A stretch of 64,000 bases of DNA, from the NCBI GenBank assembly GCA_903875605.1, contig CAIQWT010000053.1, positions 1 through 64,000 of the forward strand, given 5' to 3'. The notes beneath the pieces were generated by a model. It searched no databases. It was not told the origin of the DNA and saw nothing but the letters and a program-made list of their open reading frames with translations. The first letter of the stretch is position 1, and the number at the start of each line of letters is the position of its first letter. The DNA is from an uncultured Geobacteraceae bacterium. Lineage in GTDB: Bacteria; Desulfobacterota; Desulfuromonadia; Geobacterales; Pseudopelobacteraceae. The position numbers and the translations under genes were made by a program. Below are positions 15,941 to 24,569 of this stretch, piece by piece.

Positions 15941-17959
15941 ATGCTTAAGGGTGATTATTTTCAGATAGATAAAGGGTGGCGGTTGATCGTACTGATCCTT
16001 ATTTCGGTATTCCTCATATCGTGCGGAGGTCCTAAAGAGCCGGGTACATCTTTGTCGTCAAGTCGTGGTAATCAGTTGGTATCCCCACCCACGGCCCCTC
16101 CGTCAATTCCTACAGGAGTGAGGGCGACCGCCGGTAACGGGGAGGCAACGATCAACTGGATTGCAGTCGATGGTGCAACCTCATATAACATTTATTATTT
16201 GATGTTCCCCGGGAAAACGTCTGCTGACTCACACCCGGCGCTGACAATTAAAAACTCAAAACAGATGACAGCGGCTGTTTCCGGTGTGCCCATAACCGGA
16301 CTTGCCAATGGTGAAACCTATTACTTTATCGTGACCGCAGTTAACGAAATCGGCGAAAGTGGTATCTCCAGCGAGATGTCGGCAAAGCCGATGCCAAATC
16401 TGCCAGGAATTCCGACTTCTTTTCAAGTCACCGCCGGAGCAGCAAGCGTTAATCTCTCGTGGCAAAAGGTAGTCAACGCAATCTCTTATAATGTCTATTA
16501 CGGCACTTCGCCGGGTCTATCTACCTCTAGCCTGAAGTATGCGAATACCCAACTCACCTCGCAGTTAGTGGGGGGGTTGTCTATTGCTCCGGGACATTAT
16601 TACTTTATGGTAACGGCTGTGAACGATTCAGGCGAAAGTGGCTCATCCGTTGAGTTGGTTACTACCGCTAAATCTGCTTATAAGACCGTTGCTGCAGGTG
16701 CCAACCACTCCGTAGCACTCAGAATCAGGGAAAGCGTCCTGGCTTCAATTGACAATGGCGGCGTTTATTCATGGGGACAGAACATCAATGGTCAGCTTGG
16801 TACAAATGGCAGTCCATCACAATCAGCAAAACCTCTGGAATCCGCTCTTTCCCAGGTTACTGCAGTTGCCGCCGGTGCAAACCACACAGTGGCTCTTACA
16901 ACCGATAAATCCGTATATGACTGGGGACTTAATGATGTTGGTCAGCTTGGCCAGAAAGGTAAAATAAACACTCTGACCGGCTCTTCAAAGTACCTGATCA
17001 CGAATACAACTGATATGAAAGCCGTAGCCGCCGGATTTGCCCACACCGTTGCGCTCAGAAACGATGGCACAGTATGGGCGTGGGGTGATAATGAGTTCGG
17101 GCAGCTTGCGCGCAAATCTGTAACCTGTAAAGATCCTGATAACCCTAAATTGGGCGAAGATTACAAATGCGATTCTACACCAAGCCAGGTATATGGAGTC
17201 ACCAGGCCGGTTGTCGGAATCGCTGCCGGCGACATGCATACCCTGGCATTAGACGATAACGGCACTGTCTGGGCCTGGGGAAGAAATGATACCGGCCAAC
17301 TTGGGGGAACTTCGTTTTGCGATCCCCTTGTCACGCTTAACCCGCAGGACATTGGCTTTTCCAGCTCAACCGCAACATCCTGCGGTGTTTATCCGGTACA
17401 GGTGACATCAATCAGTGATGCTGTTATTGCCGTTTCGGCAGGAGTCCGGCATTCCGTAGCATTGACCTCCAAAGGAGAAATCTGGACATGGGGTGGCGAT
17501 TTCTATGGCCAGCTTGGCTCAACGTCATCGTCGACCAATACCTGCTATATTAATAGTGCTTTTTCTATGAATTGCACGCCTGACCCGGGAAAAGTGATTG
17601 ATGGAAATCTAAATCACATAGTCGCAATTTCTGCAGGTGCATACCACACGCTTGCACTTAGGAGCGATGGTACAGTGTGGACGTGGGGCTATAATCTTTC
17701 TTACAACGGAGAATTAAAAGATACTGATACAAGGAGTGTGGTTTACAACAGAAATGCTGTACAAATCACCCAGTTGAGCGGGATTGTTGCAATTGCAGCT
17801 GGTGCATATCACTCATTGGCTCTCAAAAATGATGGTTCTGTATGGGCGTGGGGCTATAACGGACACGGACAGCTAGGCGATAATAGCGTTGATATCAGAG
17901 TCATACCGGTTAAAGTTCAAGGCCTTCCAGACCCGGTGGTGGTTTTGCCTGGGTTGTAG
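15941..17959 (+). CDS. Lipoprotein: two fibronectin type III domains and seven RCC1 repeats
   Basis: 672 residues from the ATG at 15941, which has GGAGG six bases upstream; the track ATG at 15911 lacks a site. The signal ILISVFLISC followed by GG predicts an outer-membrane lipoprotein. Two fibronectin type III domains follow (PTGVRATAGNGEATINW to VNEIGESG; PTSFQVTAGAASVNLSW to VNDSGESG), at about residues 45-240. Seven RCC1 units then run to the C-terminus (VALRNDGTVWAWGDNEFGQL, LALKNDGSVWAWGYNGHGQLGDN). Two inserted Cys-containing loops in the propeller (CKDPDNPKLGEDYKC; CYINSAFSMNC) could form disulfides outside the cytoplasm. Third lipoprotein of the cluster, with a 52-base gap from the previous gene. 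Binding role inferred; ligand unknown. Confidence 0.83.
   Translation: MLKGDYFQIDKGWRLIVLILISVFLISCGGPKEPGTSLSSSRGNQLVSPPTAPPSIPTGVRATAGNGEATINWIAVDGATSYNIYYLMFPGKTSADSHPALTIKNSKQMTAAVSGVPITGLANGETYYFIVTAVNEIGESGISSEMSAKPMPNLPGIPTSFQVTAGAASVNLSWQKVVNAISYNVYYGTSPGLSTSSLKYANTQLTSQLVGGLSIAPGHYYFMVTAVNDSGESGSSVELVTTAKSAYKTVAAGANHSVALRIRESVLASIDNGGVYSWGQNINGQLGTNGSPSQSAKPLESALSQVTAVAAGANHTVALTTDKSVYDWGLNDVGQLGQKGKINTLTGSSKYLITNTTDMKAVAAGFAHTVALRNDGTVWAWGDNEFGQLARKSVTCKDPDNPKLGEDYKCDSTPSQVYGVTRPVVGIAAGDMHTLALDDNGTVWAWGRNDTGQLGGTSFCDPLVTLNPQDIGFSSSTATSCGVYPVQVTSISDAVIAVSAGVRHSVALTSKGEIWTWGGDFYGQLGSTSSSTNTCYINSAFSMNCTPDPGKVIDGNLNHIVAISAGAYHTLALRSDGTVWTWGYNLSYNGELKDTDTRSVVYNRNAVQITQLSGIVAIAAGAYHSLALKNDGSVWAWGYNGHGQLGDNSVDIRVIPVKVQGLPDPVVVLPGL
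16690..17900 (+). repeat. RCC1 repeat array B (coding, seven units)
   Basis: Seven units with the core VALRNDGTVWAWGxNxxGQLG, forming one full propeller. They are less uniform than array A and carry longer inter-unit loops with paired cysteines. Confidence 0.83.
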
Positions 17960-18031
17960 GCCCTTAGTGTGGTGGGTTTATTGTTTATTTTATAAAGCGA
18001 GTCAGCTTTTAGTGAATTGGGGGGTAATTAC

Positions 18032-19309
18032 ATGAGAAAAGTGCATAACGCCAGACTGGTAGTAATAGCCATAATTGCAGTAGTCTCTTTTTCGTCATTG
18101 AGTGTTAGGAAAGCTTCAGCCCTTGAACTCTATAATAATGACGCATTGTTGACCCGGCTAAAGAAAAACCAGGTTGTTTCTGAAAAAGATATTGTTGAAG
18201 TAAAAAACAGTTATCCAAAAGTGGAATTAATGGGAAGTCTCCAGCTTCGTTATGTCAATGGCCTGGATACCGCCAGTCCTGATAGTGTCAGTGATTTGTA
18301 TATAAATCGACTGAATTTGAGGGTTGTTGCACATCTGACGGAAAAAACCAGTTTTGTCATTCAGCCCGAATATGGCCGTGGAGAATCACTCATTAAAGAT
18401 GCATACCTCCGCTATAGCCAGTCAGGACTGGATATATTTGCCGGAAATCATAGAGTGCCATTCGGCGCCGATGCTCTAAAAAATGACATTAATCTCACCT
18501 TTGTTGACCGCAATCTTGCGTCTCGAATATCGCCGGATTACTTGCCTGGAGCCTCAGTAGGCACAACACTGCTTGGCTCAAAGCTGATGGCTCAGGTCGG
18601 GATGTGGAACGGTAATATAAACAGTAAAGCGGAAGCCAAATTGATCAATAACTCTTTGGCAGACGCGCAGATATTCTCGTCAACTGCCGGCGCATCAGGC
18701 AGTAATATTATAATTGAAGCATTAAGGTTAGCGTACTCTTCTAAAGGGCACAGCACTTTTTATCCCGGTGGACGCAGTTTTGATGACGACGAAAATTTTA
18801 GTAAATCAATGAGCTATGGAGGCGGATTCAGTTATTACAATTCGGCAGCCATTCATGATAAGGCGTCGACAGTTTCTTTAGTCGGCCTGAATGGGGCCAG
18901 TGCCTATGAAATCGACCTTTTTTTCAAGATGTGGCGATTGTCCACTGAATTTGAATATGCAAAAAGAACCCTTGACTGGTGGCAATACAGTGCTGCAACG
19001 ACTAGCAACTCGTTGGTCTCCAGTACTCAGACTTCTGTAGCCATTCAGGCAAGCGCAATTGTTATTGATAATCTGTCTTTAAGTACTCGCTACGAGACTT
19101 TTACGTATGATGGTAAAGGGTCAGTTCTGAAGGGTATGTACGGTCAGGATAAGGATAACTGGTTTACTCTGGGGATAAATTATTATTTCAAAGAGCAACA
19201 CACTAAAGTACAGGCGAACTACATCAATAAGGCGGAAGTTATGCCCGATGGAGTTACTGCACCGTCAACCAGTAACGCATTGTATCTTCAAGCCACAATG
19301 TACTTCTAA
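18032..19309 (+). CDS. Outer-membrane porin, phosphate-selective porin O/P type
   Basis: 425 residues from the ATG at 18032, with a GGGGGG site upstream; the track TTG at 18017 lies within that site. A signal peptide ends KASA before LELYNND. The mature protein has alternating beta strands typical of a 16-stranded barrel and the OprO/P-like segments VELMGSLQLRYVNG, YINRLNLRVVAHLTEKTSFVIQPEYG, LKDAYLRYS-like (SLIKDAYLRYSQSG) and FAGNHRVPFGAD, ending in aromatic MYF, the C-terminal signature for outer-membrane insertion. It sits inside the propeller-lipoprotein cluster and is its only integral outer-membrane component, so it may be the anchor or conduit of the system. Phosphate specificity should not be assumed; this family also contains general and pyrophosphate porins. 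Confidence 0.85.
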   Translation: MRKVHNARLVVIAIIAVVSFSSLSVRKASALELYNNDALLTRLKKNQVVSEKDIVEVKNSYPKVELMGSLQLRYVNGLDTASPDSVSDLYINRLNLRVVAHLTEKTSFVIQPEYGRGESLIKDAYLRYSQSGLDIFAGNHRVPFGADALKNDINLTFVDRNLASRISPDYLPGASVGTTLLGSKLMAQVGMWNGNINSKAEAKLINNSLADAQIFSSTAGASGSNIIIEALRLAYSSKGHSTFYPGGRSFDDDENFSKSMSYGGGFSYYNSAAIHDKASTVSLVGLNGASAYEIDLFFKMWRLSTEFEYAKRTLDWWQYSAATTSNSLVSSTQTSVAIQASAIVIDNLSLSTRYETFTYDGKGSVLKGMYGQDKDNWFTLGINYYFKEQHTKVQANYINKAEVMPDGVTAPSTSNALYLQATMYF

Positions 19310-19396
19310 AAGGCACAATCCCGGAATGTTGCAGGTAAGCAAGTGGTGTAACCGAACTCTTAAACTGTTTGAATCGATTTGAGTAAGAGGTATGCA

Positions 19397-22300
19397 ATGA
19401 AAAAATACTCAGCTCTCTCCCTTGTGTTGGTAACCGTGCTTTTGCTGCTGACAACCGCATGCAGCAGTTCAAATCCAACTGAGTTAGGGTCTAATAAAAC
19501 TTCTGCAGCAGTAACTACCGGGCGAACCCCGGTTATCGCCAGTTTTGCCCCTTCCTGGCAATTAGTTGGCTACCCTATAACCATTTATGGATTAAACTTT
19601 GATGCCATAGCTGCAAATAATACGGTTATGTTCACTGGCGCCAGCACGCCGGCTATTGTTGCTTCCGCTACTGCTACATCGCTTATGGTTATTGTGCCGC
19701 AAGGTGCAACAGTCGGCCCTGTTTCGGTTTCCTCTACGACAGCAGAAGGGACAGCGGTCACTACGACGAGTTTTGTAGTGAGGAGTTTTACGGACGCTTC
19801 TGCGCCCAAAATTTCCAGTTTTTCACCAAACTTCGGAATAGTCGGCACATCAGTAATCATTGCCGGCACAAATTTTTATACATCACCAGAACATAATATA
19901 GTTACCTTTAATGGCACTCAGGCCGTGGTAACAGATGCGAATGCCACGTCACTCACGGTTAAGGTTCCTGACGGCGCAAATGGTAATGTTACTGTTACAA
20001 CACCTGGAGGGAAGACGGCGATCTCTCCAAATAGTTTCACTATAACTTCACCGGAGGGGGTAAATCCGGTAATAAAAAGTTTTACTCCACTTCGTGGTGC
20101 CGCAGGAGTTACTCAGGTAGTTATAAGAGGTAAAAATTTTGATACTACGGCAGCAAACAACATCGTAAAGTTCAATGGCACAGAAGCCCCTGCTGAAGTC
20201 GTTGCGGATGCAGTATCTGCAACTTCACTTATGGTGACAGTCCCGTTTGGAGCCACTTCCGGGCCGATTACTGTCACAAGCGCAACCGGAGTTGTAGCGA
20301 AATCATCGTCTGTATTTACTATACCGGTTAGGCGGGTAATTTCGAACCTGATGGGCGGCGCAATTCAGCGGACTATGAGTCTGTCCGGCACTTCTCTTAC
20401 TTTTGCAGGAGGTGGCGAGGTGAAAACACTAGTAGACGGAACCGGTGCCGAGGCCAGCTTCACAACTCCTAGAAGCATGATATCTTATGGTAACAGCATT
20501 TTTGTCGCAGATTCCGGAAATAAAGTCATAAGAAAAATTGAAATATCCGGGACAGACGCGGGAAAGGTTACTACCTTGGCTGGATCAAATGTCGCTGGTT
20601 CGTCAGACGGGACTGGATTAGCGGCAAGCTTCTCTTCTCTGGGGGGTATTACTACAGACGGAATCAATCTGTATGTTTCTGACAGTGGCAATAATAAAAT
20701 ACGGATGATATCGCCTCGAGCCGGTTTTTTACTCGATACAATGACTGCAAACGATGCAGTTGTTTCGACTTTTGCCGGTTCCGGTTCTATGGGGTCAAAG
20801 GATGGGACAGGTCCGGTCGCCACGTTTAACAGTCCGAACGGAATAACCACAGATGGCACTTCCCTATTTGTTGCAGATGGCTCCAACAAAATTCGAAGGA
20901 TCGATATTACTTCGCGCGCAGTGAGCCTACTTGCAGGGTCTGGTGCATACAGTTCCAAGGATGGCATCGGAAATGCGGCAAGTTTCTTTCGACCACAAGG
21001 CATCTCTTTTGTTAAGAATGATTCGGGCTCCTTCCTTTTTGTTTCTGATATCGGTTCCCATGTTGTCCGGAAAATTGATGTCAAGACGGGCTCTGTGACG
21101 ACTTTTGCTGGTACAGGCACGGCAGGTGCCGCAAATGGAACCGGGGCAAACGCCAGTTTTAGAGTTCCTATGGATATTGCTCTAAGCTCAGATGGCTCAT
21201 TTCTTATTGTGGCAGACGCCGGCAATAATACTATTCGCCAGATTGAACTCTTAAGCGCAAACGTCACGACTCTTGCGGGTTCAGGAACTGTTGGGTTTGC
21301 TAATAATGCTGATGCGCTACTGGCAACATTTAGCCAACCCAACGGAATTACCACTGTAGGAGCAGATGTTTTTGTGTCAGATACCGGTAATGGACTTATA
21401 AGAAAAATATCAGGAGGAGTTGTTTCCTTATTTGCAGGTAATGTTTCATCCACTGGTACAGTCAAAAACATAGGTACTAGCGCTACTTTTAACTTCCCGT
21501 ATGGAATCACTTCTGATGGGGTCAACCTGTATATCACCGAATCAGGGGCAAACATGATCCGCAAAATTGAAATCTTGACAGGAAAAGTTACCGTGCTTGC
21601 AGGGAGCAGCTATGCCGGTTCAGGTGACGCTACTGGTATTTCAGCAAGTTTCAATCATCCAATGGGAATAACTACTGATGGCAGTTATCTCTATGTTGCT
21701 GATGCCGCAAGCAATAAAATTCGGCAGATTGAGTTGTCCAGCGGAATTGTTACAACAATTGCCGGTTCCGGCGCTTACGGATCAAATGACGCTTCTTCTA
21801 ATGGTACGGCTGCTTCATTTAGCCAGCCACTCGGTATAACTACTGATGGCACTTACCTCTATGTGGCAGATACAGGTTGTAATAAGATCAGAAGGATTGT
21901 AATCGCCACTGGATCTGTAAGTACTATTGCCGGTTCAGGAGCTGTTGGTGCAACTGACAATATTGGTGTTTTGGCAAGTTTTAAAAATCCAGCCGGCATT
22001 ACAACCGATGGAACTTATTTGTATGTTGCAGACACCGGAAACAACAAAATCAGAAAGATTGATATTCTGACAAGAGAAGTCACCCAGTTTGCCGGTGCAG
22101 GTGGTGACTACTGGTATAATGATCTTTACGACAATGTAGCCAACGGCACGTGGATTGGTGGCGCTGCAAACTTTCACAATCCTACAGGAATCACCACGGA
22201 CGGTACAAATCTTTATGTTGCGGATGCTGACAATAACGTGATTGTTAAGATTGAAATTTCTACTAAAGCAGTTTCGGTACTCGCTGGTTCTAATGCTTTT

Positions 22301-22420
22301 GGCTCCTCTGACGGGACTGGAACTCGTGCCAGTTTTAGTCAGCCGGTTGGGATTACGACGGACGGAACAAATTTGTTTACTACGGAATACTTAAATAGTT
22401 TGATAAGAAGAGTACAATAA
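19397..22420 (+). CDS. Lipoprotein: three IPT/TIG domains and about twelve NHL repeats
   Basis: 1007 residues from the ATG at 19397, which follows AAGAGG; the track start is a TTG without support. Lipobox LLTTAC, Ser at +2. Three immunoglobulin-like TIG domains (about residues 40-320) open with PVIASFAPSWQLVGYPITIYG, PKISSFSPNFGIVGTSVIIAG and PVIKSFTPLRGAAGVTQVVIRG. Residues about 350-1007 contain twelve NHL units with the core GITTDGTYLYVADTGNNKIRKI, enough for two six-bladed propellers. The spacer GTGxxASF between units is very regular. Last gene of the cluster, followed by a terminator. NHL propellers bind proteins, glycans or nucleic acids; as a surface lipoprotein a ligand-binding or matrix role is likely, but the ligand is unknown. 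No CXXCH heme motif occurs. Confidence 0.85.
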   Translation: MKKYSALSLVLVTVLLLLTTACSSSNPTELGSNKTSAAVTTGRTPVIASFAPSWQLVGYPITIYGLNFDAIAANNTVMFTGASTPAIVASATATSLMVIVPQGATVGPVSVSSTTAEGTAVTTTSFVVRSFTDASAPKISSFSPNFGIVGTSVIIAGTNFYTSPEHNIVTFNGTQAVVTDANATSLTVKVPDGANGNVTVTTPGGKTAISPNSFTITSPEGVNPVIKSFTPLRGAAGVTQVVIRGKNFDTTAANNIVKFNGTEAPAEVVADAVSATSLMVTVPFGATSGPITVTSATGVVAKSSSVFTIPVRRVISNLMGGAIQRTMSLSGTSLTFAGGGEVKTLVDGTGAEASFTTPRSMISYGNSIFVADSGNKVIRKIEISGTDAGKVTTLAGSNVAGSSDGTGLAASFSSLGGITTDGINLYVSDSGNNKIRMISPRAGFLLDTMTANDAVVSTFAGSGSMGSKDGTGPVATFNSPNGITTDGTSLFVADGSNKIRRIDITSRAVSLLAGSGAYSSKDGIGNAASFFRPQGISFVKNDSGSFLFVSDIGSHVVRKIDVKTGSVTTFAGTGTAGAANGTGANASFRVPMDIALSSDGSFLIVADAGNNTIRQIELLSANVTTLAGSGTVGFANNADALLATFSQPNGITTVGADVFVSDTGNGLIRKISGGVVSLFAGNVSSTGTVKNIGTSATFNFPYGITSDGVNLYITESGANMIRKIEILTGKVTVLAGSSYAGSGDATGISASFNHPMGITTDGSYLYVADAASNKIRQIELSSGIVTTIAGSGAYGSNDASSNGTAASFSQPLGITTDGTYLYVADTGCNKIRRIVIATGSVSTIAGSGAVGATDNIGVLASFKNPAGITTDGTYLYVADTGNNKIRKIDILTREVTQFAGAGGDYWYNDLYDNVANGTWIGGAANFHNPTGITTDGTNLYVADADNNVIVKIEISTKAVSVLAGSNAFGSSDGTGTRASFSQPVGITTDGTNLFTTEYLNSLIRRVQ
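20459..22417 (+). repeat. NHL repeat array (coding, about twelve units)
   Basis: Twelve units of roughly 50-60 codons with the core FxxPxGITTDGTxLYVADxGNNxIRKIE. The later units (21640-22070) are the most alike, suggesting recent internal duplication. The repeated codons also create long antisense ORFs that are not genes. Confidence 0.82.
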
Positions 22421-22478
22421 AAAAACTTGATCAACAATACCTACTAATCTCAATACAATTAAATCAGAATTTTTACTC

Positions 22479-22508
22479 GGGGTAGACAGTTGATGTCTGC
22501 CCCTTTTT
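22479..22508 (+). terminator. Rho-independent terminator closing the propeller cluster
   Basis: GGGGTAGACA-GTTGA-TGTCTGCCCC (one T-G pair) followed by TTTTT, 58 bases past the last stop codon. It is the first convincing intrinsic terminator after the promoter at 9175. Confidence 0.82.
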
Positions 22509-22554
22509 AGGACCAGTAACTTATATCCGAGGGCGGATCACGTGAAATAATATT

Positions 22555-22564
22555 GTGACGTCAC
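22555..22564. promoter_or_regulatory. 10-bp palindrome upstream of the slipin gene
   Basis: GTGACGTCAC is a perfect 10-bp palindrome about 90 bases before the slipin start. It resembles CRP/ATF-type half-site symmetry but no regulator can be named; chance occurrence is possible. Confidence 0.2.
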
Positions 22565-22653
22565 CGGTAATTCTGATAAGGTTAGATCTACCGTAAACAG
22601 GGCGCACACAGATTTTAACGTAACAAAATTTAGCAATATCGCCGGAGGGCAGC

Positions 22654-23427
22654 ATGCATGCACTGTACAATATGATATTCGGCTTTGCTCCATTTCTGAT
22701 TATAGTATTCGGCTGGCTTGTTAGCTGCCTCAAGGTAGTTAACGAGTACGAACGGCTTGTGGTATTCACGCTGGGTAAGGTGAACAAAGATCCGAAGGGA
22801 CCAGGCCTGGTTTTCGTTTTTCGGCCATTCCAGACTGCCGTTCGCATTAGCCTGCGTACCGTAGTGCTTGATGTGCCGAGCCAGGACATCATTACTCGCG
22901 ATAACGTAAGCCTGAAGGTCAGTGCTGTCGTCTATTTTAAGGTGCTGGATGCCAAACAGGCCATTCTCGGCGTGGAAAACTATAACTATGCAACCAGTCA
23001 GATAGCACAAACCACTTTACGATCCATTCTTGGGGAGGTCACACTGGATGAGTTGCTTGCGGATCGCGAAAAACTGAGTCTGAGACTGCGGGAGATCATC
23101 GATTCCTCCACAGAGCCGTGGGGCATCCAGGTTTCCGCAGTTGAGCTCAAGAGCGTGGATCTTCCCGAGCAAATCCAGCGTGCCATGGGCAAACAGGCCG
23201 AAGCTGAACGAGAAAAACGCGCTAAGGTTATTGCTGCAGAAGGTGAGCTTCTAGCTAGTAGACAATTACTGGAAGCAGCCAATACGCTAAGCCAGAACCC
23301 TGCCGCAATGCAGATGCGTTATCTTCAGACCCTTACAGAAATAGCAGTGGAGAAGAATAGTACCATAGTGTTTCCACTGCCCATCGAACTGATGAAGGTT
23401 TTTGAAAAGCTCGGTGAAAAGCCTTAA
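22654..23427 (+). CDS. Slipin: SPFH/band 7 membrane scaffold protein
   Basis: 257 residues: a short N-terminal hydrophobic hairpin (FGFAPFLIIVFGWLVSC) followed by the SPFH domain (VNEYERLVVFTLGKV, GPGLVFVFRPF, VVLDVPSQDIITRDNVSLKVSAVVYFKV, YNYATSQIAQTTLRSILGEVTLDELLADRE, VELKSVDLPEQIQRAM) and a short coiled coil (KQAEAEREKRAKVIAAEGELLASRQL). This order defines prokaryotic slipins/stomatins, which oligomerise into membrane microdomains and usually pair with an NfeD protease-like partner. No NfeD gene is adjacent. The start is supported by GGAGGG four bases upstream. Convergent with the CDF transporter, with only eight bases between the stops. Confidence 0.92.
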   Translation: MHALYNMIFGFAPFLIIVFGWLVSCLKVVNEYERLVVFTLGKVNKDPKGPGLVFVFRPFQTAVRISLRTVVLDVPSQDIITRDNVSLKVSAVVYFKVLDAKQAILGVENYNYATSQIAQTTLRSILGEVTLDELLADREKLSLRLREIIDSSTEPWGIQVSAVELKSVDLPEQIQRAMGKQAEAEREKRAKVIAAEGELLASRQLLEAANTLSQNPAAMQMRYLQTLTEIAVEKNSTIVFPLPIELMKVFEKLGEKP

Positions 23428-23435
23428 ATTACCGA

Positions 23436-24353
23436 CTAAATATCATAACTTTTTGAAGGACATGCGACGATACAGGAATCACAAAGCCCAATGCATGGCT
23501 CGATATGGACAAGGATGTGGCTGTGCGCGAGCCGTTTTTCGATGTCAGCAGAGATTTGATGACTGAGTTTATGACCGATCTCAACTGTCATTAGCTTTGG
23601 AACGACCAGGTGCATATCAATATGCCTTATGTGACCTGACTTACGGGTACGGAGTTTATGGTATTCCAGAAAATGACGGGAATGTTCCTGCATTACGGCA
23701 TGGATGACCGCTTCTTCATCATCGGGAAGTTTGATGTCAAGAATGTGAAAAAAAGCATTCCTAGTCAGGTCATAGGCGGCCTTTAGAATCAGGCAGGCCA
23801 CTGCAATAGCAACAATAGGGTCCAGAATGGCTATGCCGGTCAGCTTAATAGCTGCTAGGCCTGCCAGCACTCCGACGGAGGTATAGACGTCCGTACGCAG
23901 GTGCATGGCATCCGCCTCAAGAGCCACAGAATCGGTTTTTATGGCGACATTCAGCAGGTGTCTGGATACAAGATAGTTGGCAAGCGCCGAAATACACATG
24001 ACCACGGCACCCACCCCGAGGTTTTCTAGCTCTACGCCACCTTTAATGAGTTTTTGAACCGCATCCCAGATGATGTAGAGTGCCGCACCAAAAATAAGTA
24101 CAGCCTCAATTGTTCCGGCAACATTTTCTATTTTGCCATGCCCGAAATGGTGTTCATCGTCAGCTGGTTTGCCCGATTCCCTTACTGCAAACCACGCTAT
24201 AATTGCTGCAATCAGGTCAATGCCAGAGTGGACAGCTTCTGAAATAACACTCACTGACTGCATCATGATTCCAGCAGTCAACTTGATTATTATCAGGACG
24301 CAATTTGAAAAAATGGACAATTGAGCTGCCCGGGTTTTTTCTCGGTTTACCAT
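23436..24353 (-). CDS. Cation diffusion facilitator family metal transporter with C-terminal tetracysteine
   Basis: 305 residues. Six predicted membrane helices and a C-terminal cytoplasmic domain. Metal-site motifs of the CDF family are present: HSGID in helix 2, the DDEHHFGHGKIEN loop and ADAMHLRTDVYTS in helix 5. The family exports divalent metals (Zn, Fe, Co, Mn, Cd) by proton antiport as dimers. The C-terminal domain has IDMHLVVPKLMTVEIGH, the usual ferredoxin-like fold. Unusually it ends in a cysteine cluster at residues 287, 291, 294 and 298 (EPCIGLCDSCIVACPSK), which could bind a metal ion or an Fe-S cluster. The substrate cannot be read reliably from the helix 2 and 5 residues. The ATG has AAGG upstream. 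Confidence 0.9.
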   Translation of the reverse strand: MVNREKTRAAQLSIFSNCVLIIIKLTAGIMMQSVSVISEAVHSGIDLIAAIIAWFAVRESGKPADDEHHFGHGKIENVAGTIEAVLIFGAALYIIWDAVQKLIKGGVELENLGVGAVVMCISALANYLVSRHLLNVAIKTDSVALEADAMHLRTDVYTSVGVLAGLAAIKLTGIAILDPIVAIAVACLILKAAYDLTRNAFFHILDIKLPDDEEAVIHAVMQEHSRHFLEYHKLRTRKSGHIRHIDMHLVVPKLMTVEIGHKLSHQISADIEKRLAHSHILVHIEPCIGLCDSCIVACPSKSYDI

Positions 24354-24569
24354 GTTCTCGCCTTCATTTCAGGATGCATAAGATTCGCTTAACCCACAGA
24401 TATAAGGTTGCGGATAACTGTAGGAACGATACCAGCTGTTAAAAACTTTCGCTTATATATATGACGTTTGCTGTATTAGCACAAATAAGGCATAGTTTCG
24501 AAACTTATTTATAGTAAAAAAACATGACAAACGAAAATTCCACAACGCCTTGTCCTCAGGAATATATCT

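Noticed and set aside
20485-21564. 359-residue antisense ORF opposite the NHL gene
   Set aside because: It mirrors the repeated codons of the NHL array, has no recognisable domain and no ribosome site; it is a shadow of the sense gene.
13567-22417. CRISPR or intergenic direct-repeat array
   Set aside because: The DNA periodicity comes from coding RCC1 and NHL units that are diverged, in frame and without spacers of uniform length; no cas genes are present.
9341-22420. Porin-cytochrome electron conduit
   Set aside because: None of the six proteins contains a CXXCH motif, so the cluster cannot itself carry heme-based electron transfer.
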